Assembly: GCF_003148685.1 (NCBI RefSeq)
Contig: NZ_QGGR01000007.1
Location: 393,087-457,086 of the forward strand
Direction of reading: 5' to 3'
DNA from: Actinoplanes xinjiangensis
GTDB taxonomy: Bacteria > Actinomycetota > Actinomycetes > Mycobacteriales > Micromonosporaceae
DNA length: 64,000 nt
Shown: piece after piece, positions 49,272 to 57,762 of the stretch
Layout: each line of letters opens with the position of its first letter
Numbering within the stretch: the first letter of the stretch is position 1
The notes under the pieces: model-generated
Told to the model about the DNA's origin: nothing
Seen by the model: only the letters and a program-made list of their open reading frames with translations
Databases searched by the model: none
Made by a program: the position numbers and the translations under genes

Positions 49272-50236
49272 ACGTGATGGACGTAGGCGGCGGTGAGGCA
49301 GGTGGGCGTGCCCGGCTCGAGGTGCCCAGGATTGCCGTTCCTGAGGGCTTGGCCGTGCAGTTGTCGCGGATCGCGCCGCCGTGGTCCGAATTCGGTTTCG
49401 CTGCAATCGTCGACGGTCGAAATTCTTTCTCGATCGAATCGGACGGGCTTCGGCTGTTGTCTGCCGCAAGTCTCGCAAAACTTTTCATTGCGGGCGAGGC
49501 CTTCCGTCGGATCGGCAGCGGAGATCTGAGATTTGAAACGCAGGTTCCGATTGAGGCCTCGAACCGGGTTGGCGACCCTAATGGGCTCGATCCTACGCGC
49601 CGAGATGATCTCCTTGTTGCGGCGGATTCGGCTACGGTCAGATTACTGTTGAGCCAGATGCTAAATGCCAGTAGTAATACGGCGGCCAATGTTCTGATCG
49701 ACCTGCTGGAGCGAGCGCAGGTCAACAGCGAGACGGTGGCCCGGTTTGGCTGGACCGGCAGTCAGGTTACTCGAAAATACCTTCCGCGCCATCTCGAGTC
49801 CGCCGGACATCAGGTGGCTCCGCCGACATTGACGTGCCCCCGACATATTTCAGAACTGCTCTACTTGGCATCCCGTGGAAGCTTGAACGGTGCGACTTTC
49901 GACCGAATACTGATTTCACACCTCTTGAATGGAGTGCGTCACAGGCGGTCTCTGGCGGGCGATTCCCTCGCAGTTGCCTCCCGCTATTTTCATAAGATCG
50001 GGTCGTTGGAAGGCCGCGACCGGCGCGGTAATCTGATTCGTTGGCAACATGAAGCCGGCGTGCTGCAGCGCGGGGCCACTGTGGTGGTTCTGTGCGTCAT
50101 GAGCTGTTACCGCCCTCCCTCTCGTCAGCATTACTTCCCTCTGCCTGAGATGCAGCGGGCCATATTCGACGGAGTACTGCTACTCGAGGGATCCCAGAAA
50201 GTCGGACCGAGAAACGAGCCCTCACGAAGTCTCTGA
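49268..50236 (+). CDS. Class A beta-lactamase-like serine hydrolase
   Basis: The 322-residue protein has the serine beta-lactamase/DD-peptidase motifs: S-L-A-K in SAASLAKLFIAGEAF (Ser 68, Lys 71), an S-x-N equivalent in MLNASSNTAANVLIDLL (Ser 135, Asn 137), and HKIGSLEG in the position of the K-T-G strand. The Glu of the class A omega loop is not obvious, so it may be a penicillin-binding-protein-like or unrelated hydrolase rather than a true lactamase. No signal peptide is seen, so it is probably cytoplasmic, unlike secreted lactamases. GTG 49268 overlaps the previous stop, indicating translational coupling with the kinase-like protein. Confidence 0.8.
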   Translation: MNVMDVGGGEAGGRARLEVPRIAVPEGLAVQLSRIAPPWSEFGFAAIVDGRNSFSIESDGLRLLSAASLAKLFIAGEAFRRIGSGDLRFETQVPIEASNRVGDPNGLDPTRRDDLLVAADSATVRLLLSQMLNASSNTAANVLIDLLERAQVNSETVARFGWTGSQVTRKYLPRHLESAGHQVAPPTLTCPRHISELLYLASRGSLNGATFDRILISHLLNGVRHRRSLAGDSLAVASRYFHKIGSLEGRDRRGNLIRWQHEAGVLQRGATVVVLCVMSCYRPPSRQHYFPLPEMQRAIFDGVLLLEGSQKVGPRNEPSRSL

Positions 50237-50570
50237 ACCCCGGATCCGTCGACGGCTTCCGCGGAGCGTGCGACGAACGCATGAGGCCAGCAGTAAGATC
50301 GGCGGCGCACGGGTGACGGCGGGACCTTCGAGAAAGAACGGATCAAGATCGGTGCTGCGGCGTCAGTAGCCAGCGTCGCCGGTGTGGACGGAGTTCGTGA
50401 GTGCAGCGCCGCGCGAACGCAGGACTGCCAACAAACTGGACTGTTCCGCCGCGGCCAGATCACCGGTCGGGTGACTGGACATGCGGTGCTTGCTGTGGGA
50501 GAGCCCTTAGTGCGGGAGCCATTTGGCCGCGCGCCCGACGCACGGCCTTGAAGAGCGAGCGACCGTTTGC
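50237..50570. other. Island edge without a recognisable gene
   Basis: About 330 bases after the serine hydrolase show no reading frame with a credible start or family. G+C rises again toward the chromosomal level. No integrase, att site or terminal inverted repeat was recognised. Confidence 0.5.
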
Positions 50571-50919
50571 GGTAGAAGGCGACTGCCTTGGGACCAAGCG
50601 TCCGGATCGGGTGGCTGGAGAGCAGGTCGGTGCGGGTGCAGGCGGACGGCGGTCTCCACGTCCGGCAGGGCGGCGCATCAGCCGAGCAGTCCGTGCCCGG
50701 ACAAGATCTCGTGGACTACCGCGGTGACACCGGCGTCCTCCACAACGGTCCCCACGTGCCAGGCGTCACGGGCGCCCCAGGCGTTACGGGTGACGGCCGC
50801 GCTGCCGGCGTAGCAGTCGGCGCCGTAGGTTCCGACGACCTCGGCGCCCTCCGGGATAACGAGTTCGACCAGCAACCGGGACTCGAACGTCGCGCTGACC
50901 ATTGTCACCGGGCTGACGT
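50571..50919 (-). pseudogene. Decayed copy of the GH42 beta-galactosidase 3' end
   Basis: This segment aligns with 53650-54082 of the intact gene, including TCGGCGCCGTAGGTTCCGAC and GGACTCGAACGTCG. On the minus strand it still reads TFESRLLVELVIPEGAEVVG and TYGADCYAGSAAVTRN, against TFESRLLFELVIAQGAEVVG and TYGADFYAGTAAVTRN in the intact protein. About 87 bases are deleted internally, no N-terminal part exists and there is a frame break after GHGLLG. It is a relic of a related GH42 gene or of a partial duplication. Confidence 0.85.
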
Positions 50920-50926
50920 GACTCCG

Positions 50927-51000
50927 CTGGCGAGACCAGATCAACACCTACTTCTTCCGCAAGTCCGGCATCCGACGCCCAGGGTCGCCCTATCCAATGA
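50927..51000 (+). pseudogene. Decayed copy of the GH67 gene 3' end
   Basis: About 75 bases match the last codons of the GH67 gene at 45216-45290: TGGCGAGACCAGATCAACAC here, TGGCGCGACCAGGTCAACAC there, continuing through AAGTCCGGCATCC to a TGA. In translation it reads WRDQINTYFFRKSGI beside WRDQVNTYFYRKSGI. The rest of the gene is absent. It directly follows the GH42 relic in the opposite direction. Confidence 0.85.
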
Positions 51001-51010
51001 GCCCAGGATT

Positions 51011-52006
51011 TCAGTTGCCGACGCCGACCGTTGCCATCATGGCGGCGGGATAGCGGTCGCCGCGGGCCGCGCCGGCCGGGACGGCCTCCTCGATCCGGGC
51101 GAGGTCGTCCGCGGTGAGTGCCACGTCCAGGGCGGGCAGCGCCTCGGAGAGCCGCTCGCGGGTACGGGCGCCGGCCAGCGCGACGATGTCGGTGCCCTGC
51201 GCTGCGACCCAGGCGATGGCCAGCTGCGCCACCGTGCAGCCTTTCTCGTCGGCGACCCGGCGCAGGCCCTCGACCAAGGTCAGATTGTGCCGCCCGTTCT
51301 CGCCGGCGAAGCGCGGCAGCATGGCACGATGATCGCCGGCCCGCCCGGCGGCGGCATCCCAGTGGCCGGAGATCAGCCCCCGGCTCAGGACACCGTAGGC
51401 GGTCATCCCGATCCCCAGCTCGCGCAGCACCGGCAGCACCTCCGACTCCACCGCACGGGAGATCAGTGAGTACTCGATCTGCAGGTCGGCGATCGGGTGC
51501 ACCGCATGCGCCCGGCGGATCGTCGCGGCGCCGACCTCGGACAGCCCGACGTGCCGCACGTATCCGGCGTCGACCATCTCCTTGATCGCACCGATTGTGT
51601 CCTCGATCGGCACCGACGGGTCCAGCCGGGCCGGGCGGTAGACGTCGACGTGATCGACGCTGAGCCGGGTCAGGGACCGGGCCAGCTGATTCTTCACCGC
51701 GGCCGGCCGGTTGTCCTGCCCGAGGAAGGCGCCGTCCGGTCCGACCAGCGCCCCGAACTTGACGCTCAGCACATACTCGTCGCGGCGCCGGCCGTGCAGC
51801 GCCTCGGCCAGCAGCATCTCGTTGTGCCCGCTGCCGTAGTGGTCGCTGGTGTCGATCAGGGTGATGCCCGCGTCCAGGGCGGCGTGCACGGTGGCGATGC
51901 TCTCCGTCCGGTCAGCCGGCCCGTACGCGCCGGAGGTCATGCCCATCGCGCCCAGTCCCAGCGCGGAGACGAGGGGCCCGGTCCTGCCGAGAGTTCGTTT
52001 CTGCAT
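51011..52006 (-). CDS. Aldo/keto reductase
   Basis: The 331-residue protein is a (beta/alpha)8 aldo/keto reductase of the YajO/pyridoxal-reductase-like group: LGLGAMGMTSGAYGP, catalytic Asp 52 and Tyr 57 in LIDTSDHYGSG, Lys 83 in SVKFGALVG, and GYVRHVGLSEVG. The usual catalytic His in strand 4 is replaced by the DVYRPARLDP form seen in a known subgroup. It uses NADPH to reduce or oxidise small carbonyl/alcohol substrates. It is divergent from the XRE regulator at 52108 (101 bases between starts), which probably represses it. The short 3' distance to the GH67 relic marks the right side of the island. Confidence 0.92.
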   Translation of the reverse strand: MQKRTLGRTGPLVSALGLGAMGMTSGAYGPADRTESIATVHAALDAGITLIDTSDHYGSGHNEMLLAEALHGRRRDEYVLSVKFGALVGPDGAFLGQDNRPAAVKNQLARSLTRLSVDHVDVYRPARLDPSVPIEDTIGAIKEMVDAGYVRHVGLSEVGAATIRRAHAVHPIADLQIEYSLISRAVESEVLPVLRELGIGMTAYGVLSRGLISGHWDAAAGRAGDHRAMLPRFAGENGRHNLTLVEGLRRVADEKGCTVAQLAIAWVAAQGTDIVALAGARTRERLSEALPALDVALTADDLARIEEAVPAGAARGDRYPAAMMATVGVGN

Positions 52007-52107
52007 GCACCGAGCGTGCGCCGGTCCGCCCCGGCCCGGGAGAGGAGCGGTTGTCGTGGGAGCGGCGCTCCCTGGCTCGCGTGCGGTGGGCGGGGCAGCA
52101 TGGGTCC

Positions 52108-52965
52108 ATGCAGCGTGACGAGTTGGCCGACTTCCTGCGACGCCGTCGGGCCGCGATCCGCCCCGCCGACGTCGGGATCGCCGACGGGCCCCGCCGCCGC
52201 ACGGCCGGTCTGCGCCGGGAGGAGGTGGCGATGCTCGCCGGCATGTCGGTTGACTACGTGGTACGGCTGGAGCAGGGCCGCAGCAGCCAGCCGTCGGCCC
52301 AGCTGCTCGCCGCTCTGGCCCGGGCGCTGCGCCTGTCCGAGGATGAGCGCGCCCATCTGTTCCGCCTGGCCGGTCACCAGCCTCCGCCCGCGGCCGGCCC
52401 GGCGGCCCTGGCCCGCGCCGGTCTGATCCGCATGCTGGACCTGCTCGGCGACACCCCGGCCATGGTCATCTCCGACCTGGGTGAGGTGCTGGCCCAGAAC
52501 CGGATGTCGGTGCTGCTCAGCGGCGATCAGTCCGGTTTCGCCGGAGACCGCCGGTATCTGATCCACCGCTGGTTCACCGAGCCCGGCGCGCGTGCCGTGG
52601 CCGAACCCGGGGAGCAGGAACGTCATGCCCGGCAGCACGTGGCCGACCTGCGCGCGGTCGCCGGCCGTCGCGCCGGTGACCCGCTGGTCACCGGGCTGGT
52701 CGACCGGCTGCTGGCGGCGAGCGCCGACTTCCGGCGGCTGTGGGCGGAACACGAGGTCGCGCAGCGGCGTGCCGACCGCAAGACGTTCCGGCACCCGCGG
52801 GTCGGCCGGCTGACCATGGACTGCGAAACCCTGGTCACCCCGGACCTCGGCCAGAAACTGCTGGTGCTGACCCCGGCCGACGCCGAAGCCCGGGAACGCC
52901 TGGAACTGCTGCGTGTCCTCGGCGCCGAGGACTTCCCGGCCACCCACCACGCCGGGAGCGCATGA
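52108..52965 (+). CDS. XRE-family regulator with MmyB-like ligand domain
   Basis: The 285-residue protein begins MQRDELADFLRRRRAAIRP and has an XRE helix-turn-helix (10-80): TAGLRREEVAMLAGMSVDYVVRLEQGRSSQPSAQLLAALARAL. The C-terminal domain (95-280) with LGEVLAQNRMSVLLSG, RYLIHRWF and FRHPRVGRLTMDCETL is the MmyB-like ligand-binding domain, PAS-like and possibly fatty-acid binding in this family. Such regulators usually control the divergent oxidoreductase, here the aldo/keto reductase. ATG 52108 is chosen because family homology starts there. Confidence 0.93.
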   Translation: MQRDELADFLRRRRAAIRPADVGIADGPRRRTAGLRREEVAMLAGMSVDYVVRLEQGRSSQPSAQLLAALARALRLSEDERAHLFRLAGHQPPPAAGPAALARAGLIRMLDLLGDTPAMVISDLGEVLAQNRMSVLLSGDQSGFAGDRRYLIHRWFTEPGARAVAEPGEQERHARQHVADLRAVAGRRAGDPLVTGLVDRLLAASADFRRLWAEHEVAQRRADRKTFRHPRVGRLTMDCETLVTPDLGQKLLVLTPADAEARERLELLRVLGAEDFPATHHAGSA

Positions 52966-53004
52966 CCCCGGTGAACCCGTGCGCGGGCGTTCTACCGTGA
53001 TTGC

Positions 53005-53562
53005 GTGACCGAGAAGATGCCCGATCTCCCACAGGCGTACGAGCCTTCGCCGGTTCCCCTCGACGACTCTTCACCGGTTCCATCCGACGACATCCCGCCG
53101 GTTCCATCCGACGATCTTTCGCCGGCCACGTCCCGCCGTCGCGGCCGGACGGCCCCGGTCGTAGTGGCCGTCCTGCTGCTGGCGGCGGTGGCCTGGGCGG
53201 TCCTCTCGCCCGGACCGGACCGGAAGACGCCCACGACCGCCCCGCCGGGGGAGCGGGCGACCGCGACCACCCCGTCCGTGCAGTGGCTCGAGGCGCTGCC
53301 CGCCAGCGCTGAACGGCCCCGCCGGGTCGACACCGAGGGCGCCCCGACGTCGATCTACTTCGCGAACGACATCGACCAGAAGGTCACCGTCAACCGGCTC
53401 GACGGCGACGGGCAGCGGATCCGCTACTCCGAACTCGAGCCCGGGCAGGGTTACCACCAGCAGACCCACGCCGGCCACGTGTGGGTGATCGCCACGGCCG
53501 ACGGGGCTGCCGTCGCGGTGTTCCGGGCAGTGGAGGCTCCCGGGCTGGCCGAGATCCGCTGA
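53005..53562 (+). CDS. Membrane-anchored protein with von Hippel-Lindau beta-domain-like fold
   Basis: The 185-residue protein has an acidic Pro-rich cytoplasmic tail with three 8-residue repeats (VPLDDSSP, VPSDDIPP, VPSDDLSP), one transmembrane helix (PVVVAVLLLAAVAWAVL, 51-67) and an extracytoplasmic domain (114-176). That domain, SIYFANDIDQKVTVNRLD then YSELEPGQGYHQQTHAGHVW, matches the VHL beta-sandwich pattern (strand - NxxD/S - W/N.LD.dG - Y..L.PG - T..GH.W). In eukaryotes the domain binds hydroxyproline peptides; in bacteria its ligand is unknown. GTG 53005 is the start; no operon partner is evident. Confidence 0.75.
   Translation: MTEKMPDLPQAYEPSPVPLDDSSPVPSDDIPPVPSDDLSPATSRRRGRTAPVVVAVLLLAAVAWAVLSPGPDRKTPTTAPPGERATATTPSVQWLEALPASAERPRRVDTEGAPTSIYFANDIDQKVTVNRLDGDGQRIRYSELEPGQGYHQQTHAGHVWVIATADGAAVAVFRAVEAPGLAEIR
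53053..53127 (+). repeat. 24-bp coding repeats, three copies
   Basis: Three units beginning CCGGTTCC encode the acidic-proline repeats of the VHL-like protein's N-terminal tail. Confidence 0.7.
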
Positions 53563-53621
53563 GCACCGCTCTTCACCGACCAGGGGCCGGAAGCATGCCC
53601 TGCCGCCGCCCGGCGGCATGA

Positions 53622-55640
53622 TCATCCTCCAGCGATTTCCGGACTTCCCGCTGCCGGTGAGTGGCGGAAGACGGCGACCCCGTTCGGGCCCAGGGTTCGG
53701 ACCGGATGGCCGGAGAGCAGGTCGGTTCCGGTGCAGGCGGGCGGCAGGTCGACCGGGGACGCGCTGTGGTTGAGGACGAACAGCAGGCGGTCGCCGTCCG
53801 GGGTGACGCGGACCGCGGTCTCCACGTCCGGCAGGTCGGCGCACGGGCCGAGCAGACCGTGCCGGGTGAGGACCGTCCGGACCACGTGGTCGACCCCGTC
53901 CTGGGCGAGGCCCGCCCCGACATACCAGGCGTGACCGCTGCCGAACGTGTTGCGGGTGACCGCCGCGGTGCCGGCGTAGAAGTCGGCGCCGTAGGTTCCG
54001 ACGACCTCGGCGCCCTGGGCGATGACCAGTTCGAACAGCAGCCGGGACTCGAACGTCGAGCCGTCCATGGTCACCGGGTTGACGTAGGTCGCCTCGCGGG
54101 CGTCCCACTCGTCGACCCGTATCCCCAGCAGAGGCGACAACGGCCCCGGTACGTCGGCGGGGAAGGCGTTGTCGTCCTCGTCGACACGGCCGGACAGGAA
54201 CGTGGTGACCACCGTGCCGCCGCGCCGCGCGACCCCCGCCAACCGATCGGCCAGACCGTCTTTGATCATGTGCAGGGCGGGTGCGACGACCACGTCGTAG
54301 CGGTCCAGGGCGGCGGTCACCGGGATCACGTCGACGTCGGCGCCGAGTTGCCACAGCGCCCGGTGGTAGGCGGTGACCACGTCCAGGTAGCGGACCAGCC
54401 GCGACGGCCCGTCGGAGATCTCCAGCGCCCACCAGCTGTCCCAGTCGAACAGCAGCGCCACCCGCGCCGGGGTACGGGCGCCCAGGGTCACCGGGCCCAG
54501 TGAGTGCAACTCCGAACCGAGAGCGGTGACCTCACGGAAGACCCGGGTGTCCGCCCGGCCGGCGTGGCCGATCACCGCGCCGTGGTATTTCTCGCTGGCC
54601 CCGCGACCGGCGCGCATCTGGAAGAAGAGCACCGCGTCGGCGCCGTGCGCGACCGCCTGCCAGCTCCACAGCCGCATCACCCCGGGCCGCTTCAGCGGGT
54701 TGACGTCCCGGCACGCGGTCACGCTGGGGGTCTGTTCCATGAGCCAGAACGGCTGGCCGTCCTTGATCCCGCGCATCAGATCGTGGGCGAGCGCCATCCG
54801 GGCGGCCGACCGGTCGTCCGGCGGGTAGTTGTCCCAGGAGACGAAGTCGAGGTCGGCGGCCCACCGGTGATAGTCGATCGGACGGTAGAGGCCCATGAAG
54901 TTGGTCGTCACCGGTGTGACCGGGTCGGCGGAGCGGATCGCGGCCTTCTCGTCGCGGAAGTTGGTGAGCATCGCGTCCGACATGAACCGCAGGTAGTCCA
55001 GGGTGATGCCCTGGAAGGCGGTGTGATCGGGACCGCGCCAGTGTTCGGTGAGCGCCGACGGCGGCTCGATCTCGTCCCAGTCGGTGAACGTGTGCGACCA
55101 GAATCTGGTGTACCACGCCGCGTTCAGTGCTTCCAGCGTGGAGTAGCGCTCACGGAGCCATTCCCGGAACGCGGCGGCACAGAGGTCGCAGTAGCAGGCG
55201 CCGCCGTACTCGTTGCCGACGTGCCACGCGACGATCGCCTCGTGCCCGGCATATCGCGCGGCCATCCGGCGGGCGATCCCGGCGGACATCCGCCGGAACA
55301 CCGGGGAACTGGGGCACGAGTTGTGCCGCTGCCCGTATCGATGCCGCCGGCCCTCGAAGTCGGTGCGGGTCACCTCGGGATGGGCCTTGGCGAGCCAGGC
55401 CGGATGCGCGCCGGTGCCGGTGGCGAGGCAGATCCGCCGCCCCGCGGCCGCCGCCCGCTCGATGATCGCGTCGAGGGTGCTGAAGTCGTAGACGTCCGGG
55501 CCGGGCTGCGTGAGCGCCCACGTGAACACACCCACGGTGAGCGTGTCGATGTGCGCGGCGTCGAACAGCCGGTGATCCTCCTCCCACACCTCCTTGGGCC
55601 ACTGCTCCGGGTTGTAGTCGCCCCCGTACCGGATCTTCAC
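53622..55640 (-). CDS. Beta-galactosidase, glycoside hydrolase family 42
   Basis: The 672-residue enzyme matches GH42: RYGGDYNPEQWPKEVWEED at the start, acid/base Glu 144 in AWHVGNEYGG, nucleophile Glu 302 in FWLMEQTPS, and the cysteine cluster CYCDLCAAAF (149-158) that can bind zinc. A trimerisation domain and C-terminal beta domain follow. GH42 enzymes of this context (YesZ in Bacillus) remove galactose from rhamnogalacturonan I side chains inside the cell. The GTG start overlaps the DUF624 stop (GTGA), so it is the last gene of the transport-glycosidase operon. A decayed partial copy lies at 50571-50919. Confidence 0.95.
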   Translation of the reverse strand: MKIRYGGDYNPEQWPKEVWEEDHRLFDAAHIDTLTVGVFTWALTQPGPDVYDFSTLDAIIERAAAAGRRICLATGTGAHPAWLAKAHPEVTRTDFEGRRHRYGQRHNSCPSSPVFRRMSAGIARRMAARYAGHEAIVAWHVGNEYGGACYCDLCAAAFREWLRERYSTLEALNAAWYTRFWSHTFTDWDEIEPPSALTEHWRGPDHTAFQGITLDYLRFMSDAMLTNFRDEKAAIRSADPVTPVTTNFMGLYRPIDYHRWAADLDFVSWDNYPPDDRSAARMALAHDLMRGIKDGQPFWLMEQTPSVTACRDVNPLKRPGVMRLWSWQAVAHGADAVLFFQMRAGRGASEKYHGAVIGHAGRADTRVFREVTALGSELHSLGPVTLGARTPARVALLFDWDSWWALEISDGPSRLVRYLDVVTAYHRALWQLGADVDVIPVTAALDRYDVVVAPALHMIKDGLADRLAGVARRGGTVVTTFLSGRVDEDDNAFPADVPGPLSPLLGIRVDEWDAREATYVNPVTMDGSTFESRLLFELVIAQGAEVVGTYGADFYAGTAAVTRNTFGSGHAWYVGAGLAQDGVDHVVRTVLTRHGLLGPCADLPDVETAVRVTPDGDRLLFVLNHSASPVDLPPACTGTDLLSGHPVRTLGPNGVAVFRHSPAAGSPEIAGG

Positions 55641-56284
55641 CCGACGAACTCCTTCCGGACCACGGCGATCGCCGGCCGGGCATTCCCGAGCAGCGCCAGG
55701 ACCAGCAGCGACGCCGCCAGCGCGAGCACGGCCTCGGACCAGAGCCAGACACCGGCGAGGGCGACGACGATCAGGCAGACGTTGCTCACCGTCACCCCGA
55801 AGGAGCGGATCAGGAGGTACGCCGAAAGCCGCGCCACATCACGCCCACGGAACACGAACAGTGACGTGACGACGAGAGCGTTCAGCATCCACACCGTCGC
55901 GACTGCGATCACCACCAGTTGCGCAACCCCGGGAGCGAACAGGTTCGGGGTGACCACGAGCAGCCACAGCCCCCAGACCTTCAGCGCACCCACGGCGTTC
56001 AGCCGGTAGCCCCGCAGGAACGCCGGACCCGGGCGCAGGTCGGTCAGGTCGAGCCGGCGCCGGTGCAGCGCGTAGATCGCCGCCGACAGTGCCGGCCCCA
56101 CCGGGAGCAGGCAGAGGGCCGCGAGCGGCAGGTTCGACGGGTCCCGGTCGAGCAGGACCAGCAGCGCCAGCCCCGGCCCGGCGGTGACCAGGAACAACAG
56201 TTCGACGGCGAGCAGTGTGTAGACCATCGCGGCGGCCTGGGACAGCAGCCCGGTCCCGAACCGTTCGGTGAGAGCGGTGCTCAC
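55637..56284 (-). CDS. DUF624 membrane protein (YesL/YesV-like)
   Basis: The 215-residue protein has about five membrane helices, from VYTLLAVELLFLVTAGPGLAL to WLWSEAVLALAASLLVLALLG, and the DUF624 hallmarks (LDRDPSNLPLAALCLLPVGPALSAAIYAL and FLRGYRLNA). DUF624 proteins accompany LplABC/YesOPQ-type sugar importers; their role is thought to be auxiliary to transport but is not established. GTG 56284 overlaps the GH39 stop (GTGA) and its own stop overlaps the GH42 start, so it is tightly coupled. Confidence 0.9.
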   Translation of the reverse strand: MSTALTERFGTGLLSQAAAMVYTLLAVELLFLVTAGPGLALLVLLDRDPSNLPLAALCLLPVGPALSAAIYALHRRRLDLTDLRPGPAFLRGYRLNAVGALKVWGLWLLVVTPNLFAPGVAQLVVIAVATVWMLNALVVTSLFVFRGRDVARLSAYLLIRSFGVTVSNVCLIVVALAGVWLWSEAVLALAASLLVLALLGNARPAIAVVRKEFVG

Positions 56285-57762
56285 GACGGCATCCCGAGCA
56301 GGTGGCCGTCGTCCCACCACGACGGTGTCTCGTCGCGGACCGGCGTGATCTCCAGGAGCGTCACCTCGTGCCGGGAGAGCGTCAGGTCGAGGGTGACGTG
56401 ACCGTCGACGATCGGCAGACCGCGGTGGCTGCGGACCGGCTCGGCGGCCTCCCGCAGGGCATCCAGTTGCCGGGGCAGCGGTGAGGACGGCCGGCCCATC
56501 TCCCGCCATGCCGCCCACGCGTTGCCGTACTGCTCGTCGACCGACGACCGCATCAGGAACGCCGACGACCCGGTCATCGGGACGGAGAGCCGCAGCGCAT
56601 GGGAGGACGGCGAGTTCCGCAGATCCTCGTGGTCGACCGGCGCCCAGGCGAGAACGGTCACCCGCCCGGTGGTGTCGGTGGTCGTCAGGTGATCCGGTCC
56701 GCGGGACAGGATCTCGTCGGCCATGCGCGCCATGAACGCGTACAGATGGAAGGTCGGCTTCTTGATCTGCCGGTGGGTGAGCAGGCCGAAACCGCCGTGG
56801 AAGAGCGCGACCGGGATGCCCTCCTCCTCGAACATGTCGCTGAACGTCCAGTAGGCGAACGAATCGGCGTGGTCGCCGCCGGCCGCCACGACCGGCGCGA
56901 GATAGGCGGCGTGAAAGGCCGTGTCGTGAACGGGGTTGTCCGGGCGATAGGACGAGTTGAACTCGGTGATGTGCACCGGGAGCCCGGCCAGCGGCGTGCC
57001 GGCCAGCTGGTGCCGGGGCAGCGCGAACTGCTCCAGCAGCCGTGATGCCGGGCCCAGCGTCTGGTGTGTTCCGAACGGCACGTGCCGGGCCGGCCCGGAG
57101 GTGTACGCGTGACGGCTGACGAAATCGATCGGGACGTCCCGGGCGACGACGAATTCGGCGAACGTCTCCAGCCACTTGTCCGAGCCGGGCGAGATCGCCG
57201 GGCCGCCGACCTGCAAATCCGGGTCCACGTCCTTGACCGTCGTCGCGGTGATCTCGTAGAGCCGGTGATAGGCGTCGGCGTCCGCGTCGAGCCAGAACTG
57301 GGTCAGGTTCGGCTCGTTCCACACCTCGATCGGCCATTGCCGGACCTCGGCCAGTCCGTACCGGTCGACCAGGTGGGTGACCGTGTCGCGGACCAGATCG
57401 GCCCACGCCGACCAGGAACGCGGCGGCGTGATGTTGCCCTTCCACCAGAAGACCGTCTGGTCACCGGAGGCCAGCCCGTCGGGCATGAAACCGAGCTCCA
57501 GGAACGGCCGGACACCCATGCCGAGGTACGCGTCGACCACCTGGTCCAGATAGGTGAACGAGTGCCGTACGTGCTTCTCGCCGAGATGGGTGAACGGCCG
57601 GTGGATGCCCATGCCGTCGCTGAACAGCCCGTGCCCGCGAATGTGCCGGAACCCGATCTCCCGCTGGATCAGGGCGAGCGAGTCCTGATGGTCGCGGCGC
57701 AGGGCGAGTTCCATCCGGCCGGTCCCGACGCACGCGCGCCAGGCGGCCGGCAGCCGGCTCAT
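56281..57762 (-). CDS. GH39-like beta-xylosidase/glycosidase
   Basis: The 493-residue protein has the GH39 layout: RHIRGHGLFSDGMG near the N-terminus, acid/base Glu 150 in IEVWNEPNLTQFW, nucleophile Glu 267 in VHITEFNSSYR, and a C-terminal beta domain ending HEVTLLEITPV. No signal peptide, so it acts on imported oligosaccharides, probably releasing beta-xylose or a similar sugar. ATG 57762 overlaps the stop of the lipoprotein gene (ATGA). With the GH42 and transporter genes it forms an intracellular degradation set. Confidence 0.9.
   Translation of the reverse strand: MSRLPAAWRACVGTGRMELALRRDHQDSLALIQREIGFRHIRGHGLFSDGMGIHRPFTHLGEKHVRHSFTYLDQVVDAYLGMGVRPFLELGFMPDGLASGDQTVFWWKGNITPPRSWSAWADLVRDTVTHLVDRYGLAEVRQWPIEVWNEPNLTQFWLDADADAYHRLYEITATTVKDVDPDLQVGGPAISPGSDKWLETFAEFVVARDVPIDFVSRHAYTSGPARHVPFGTHQTLGPASRLLEQFALPRHQLAGTPLAGLPVHITEFNSSYRPDNPVHDTAFHAAYLAPVVAAGGDHADSFAYWTFSDMFEEEGIPVALFHGGFGLLTHRQIKKPTFHLYAFMARMADEILSRGPDHLTTTDTTGRVTVLAWAPVDHEDLRNSPSSHALRLSVPMTGSSAFLMRSSVDEQYGNAWAAWREMGRPSSPLPRQLDALREAAEPVRSHRGLPIVDGHVTLDLTLSRHEVTLLEITPVRDETPSWWDDGHLLGMPS

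Noticed and set aside
50237..50570. A possible integrase or IS remnant at the island edge
   Set aside because: No conserved catalytic motif, terminal inverted repeat or target duplication could be found; the border is better explained by the glycosidase relics.
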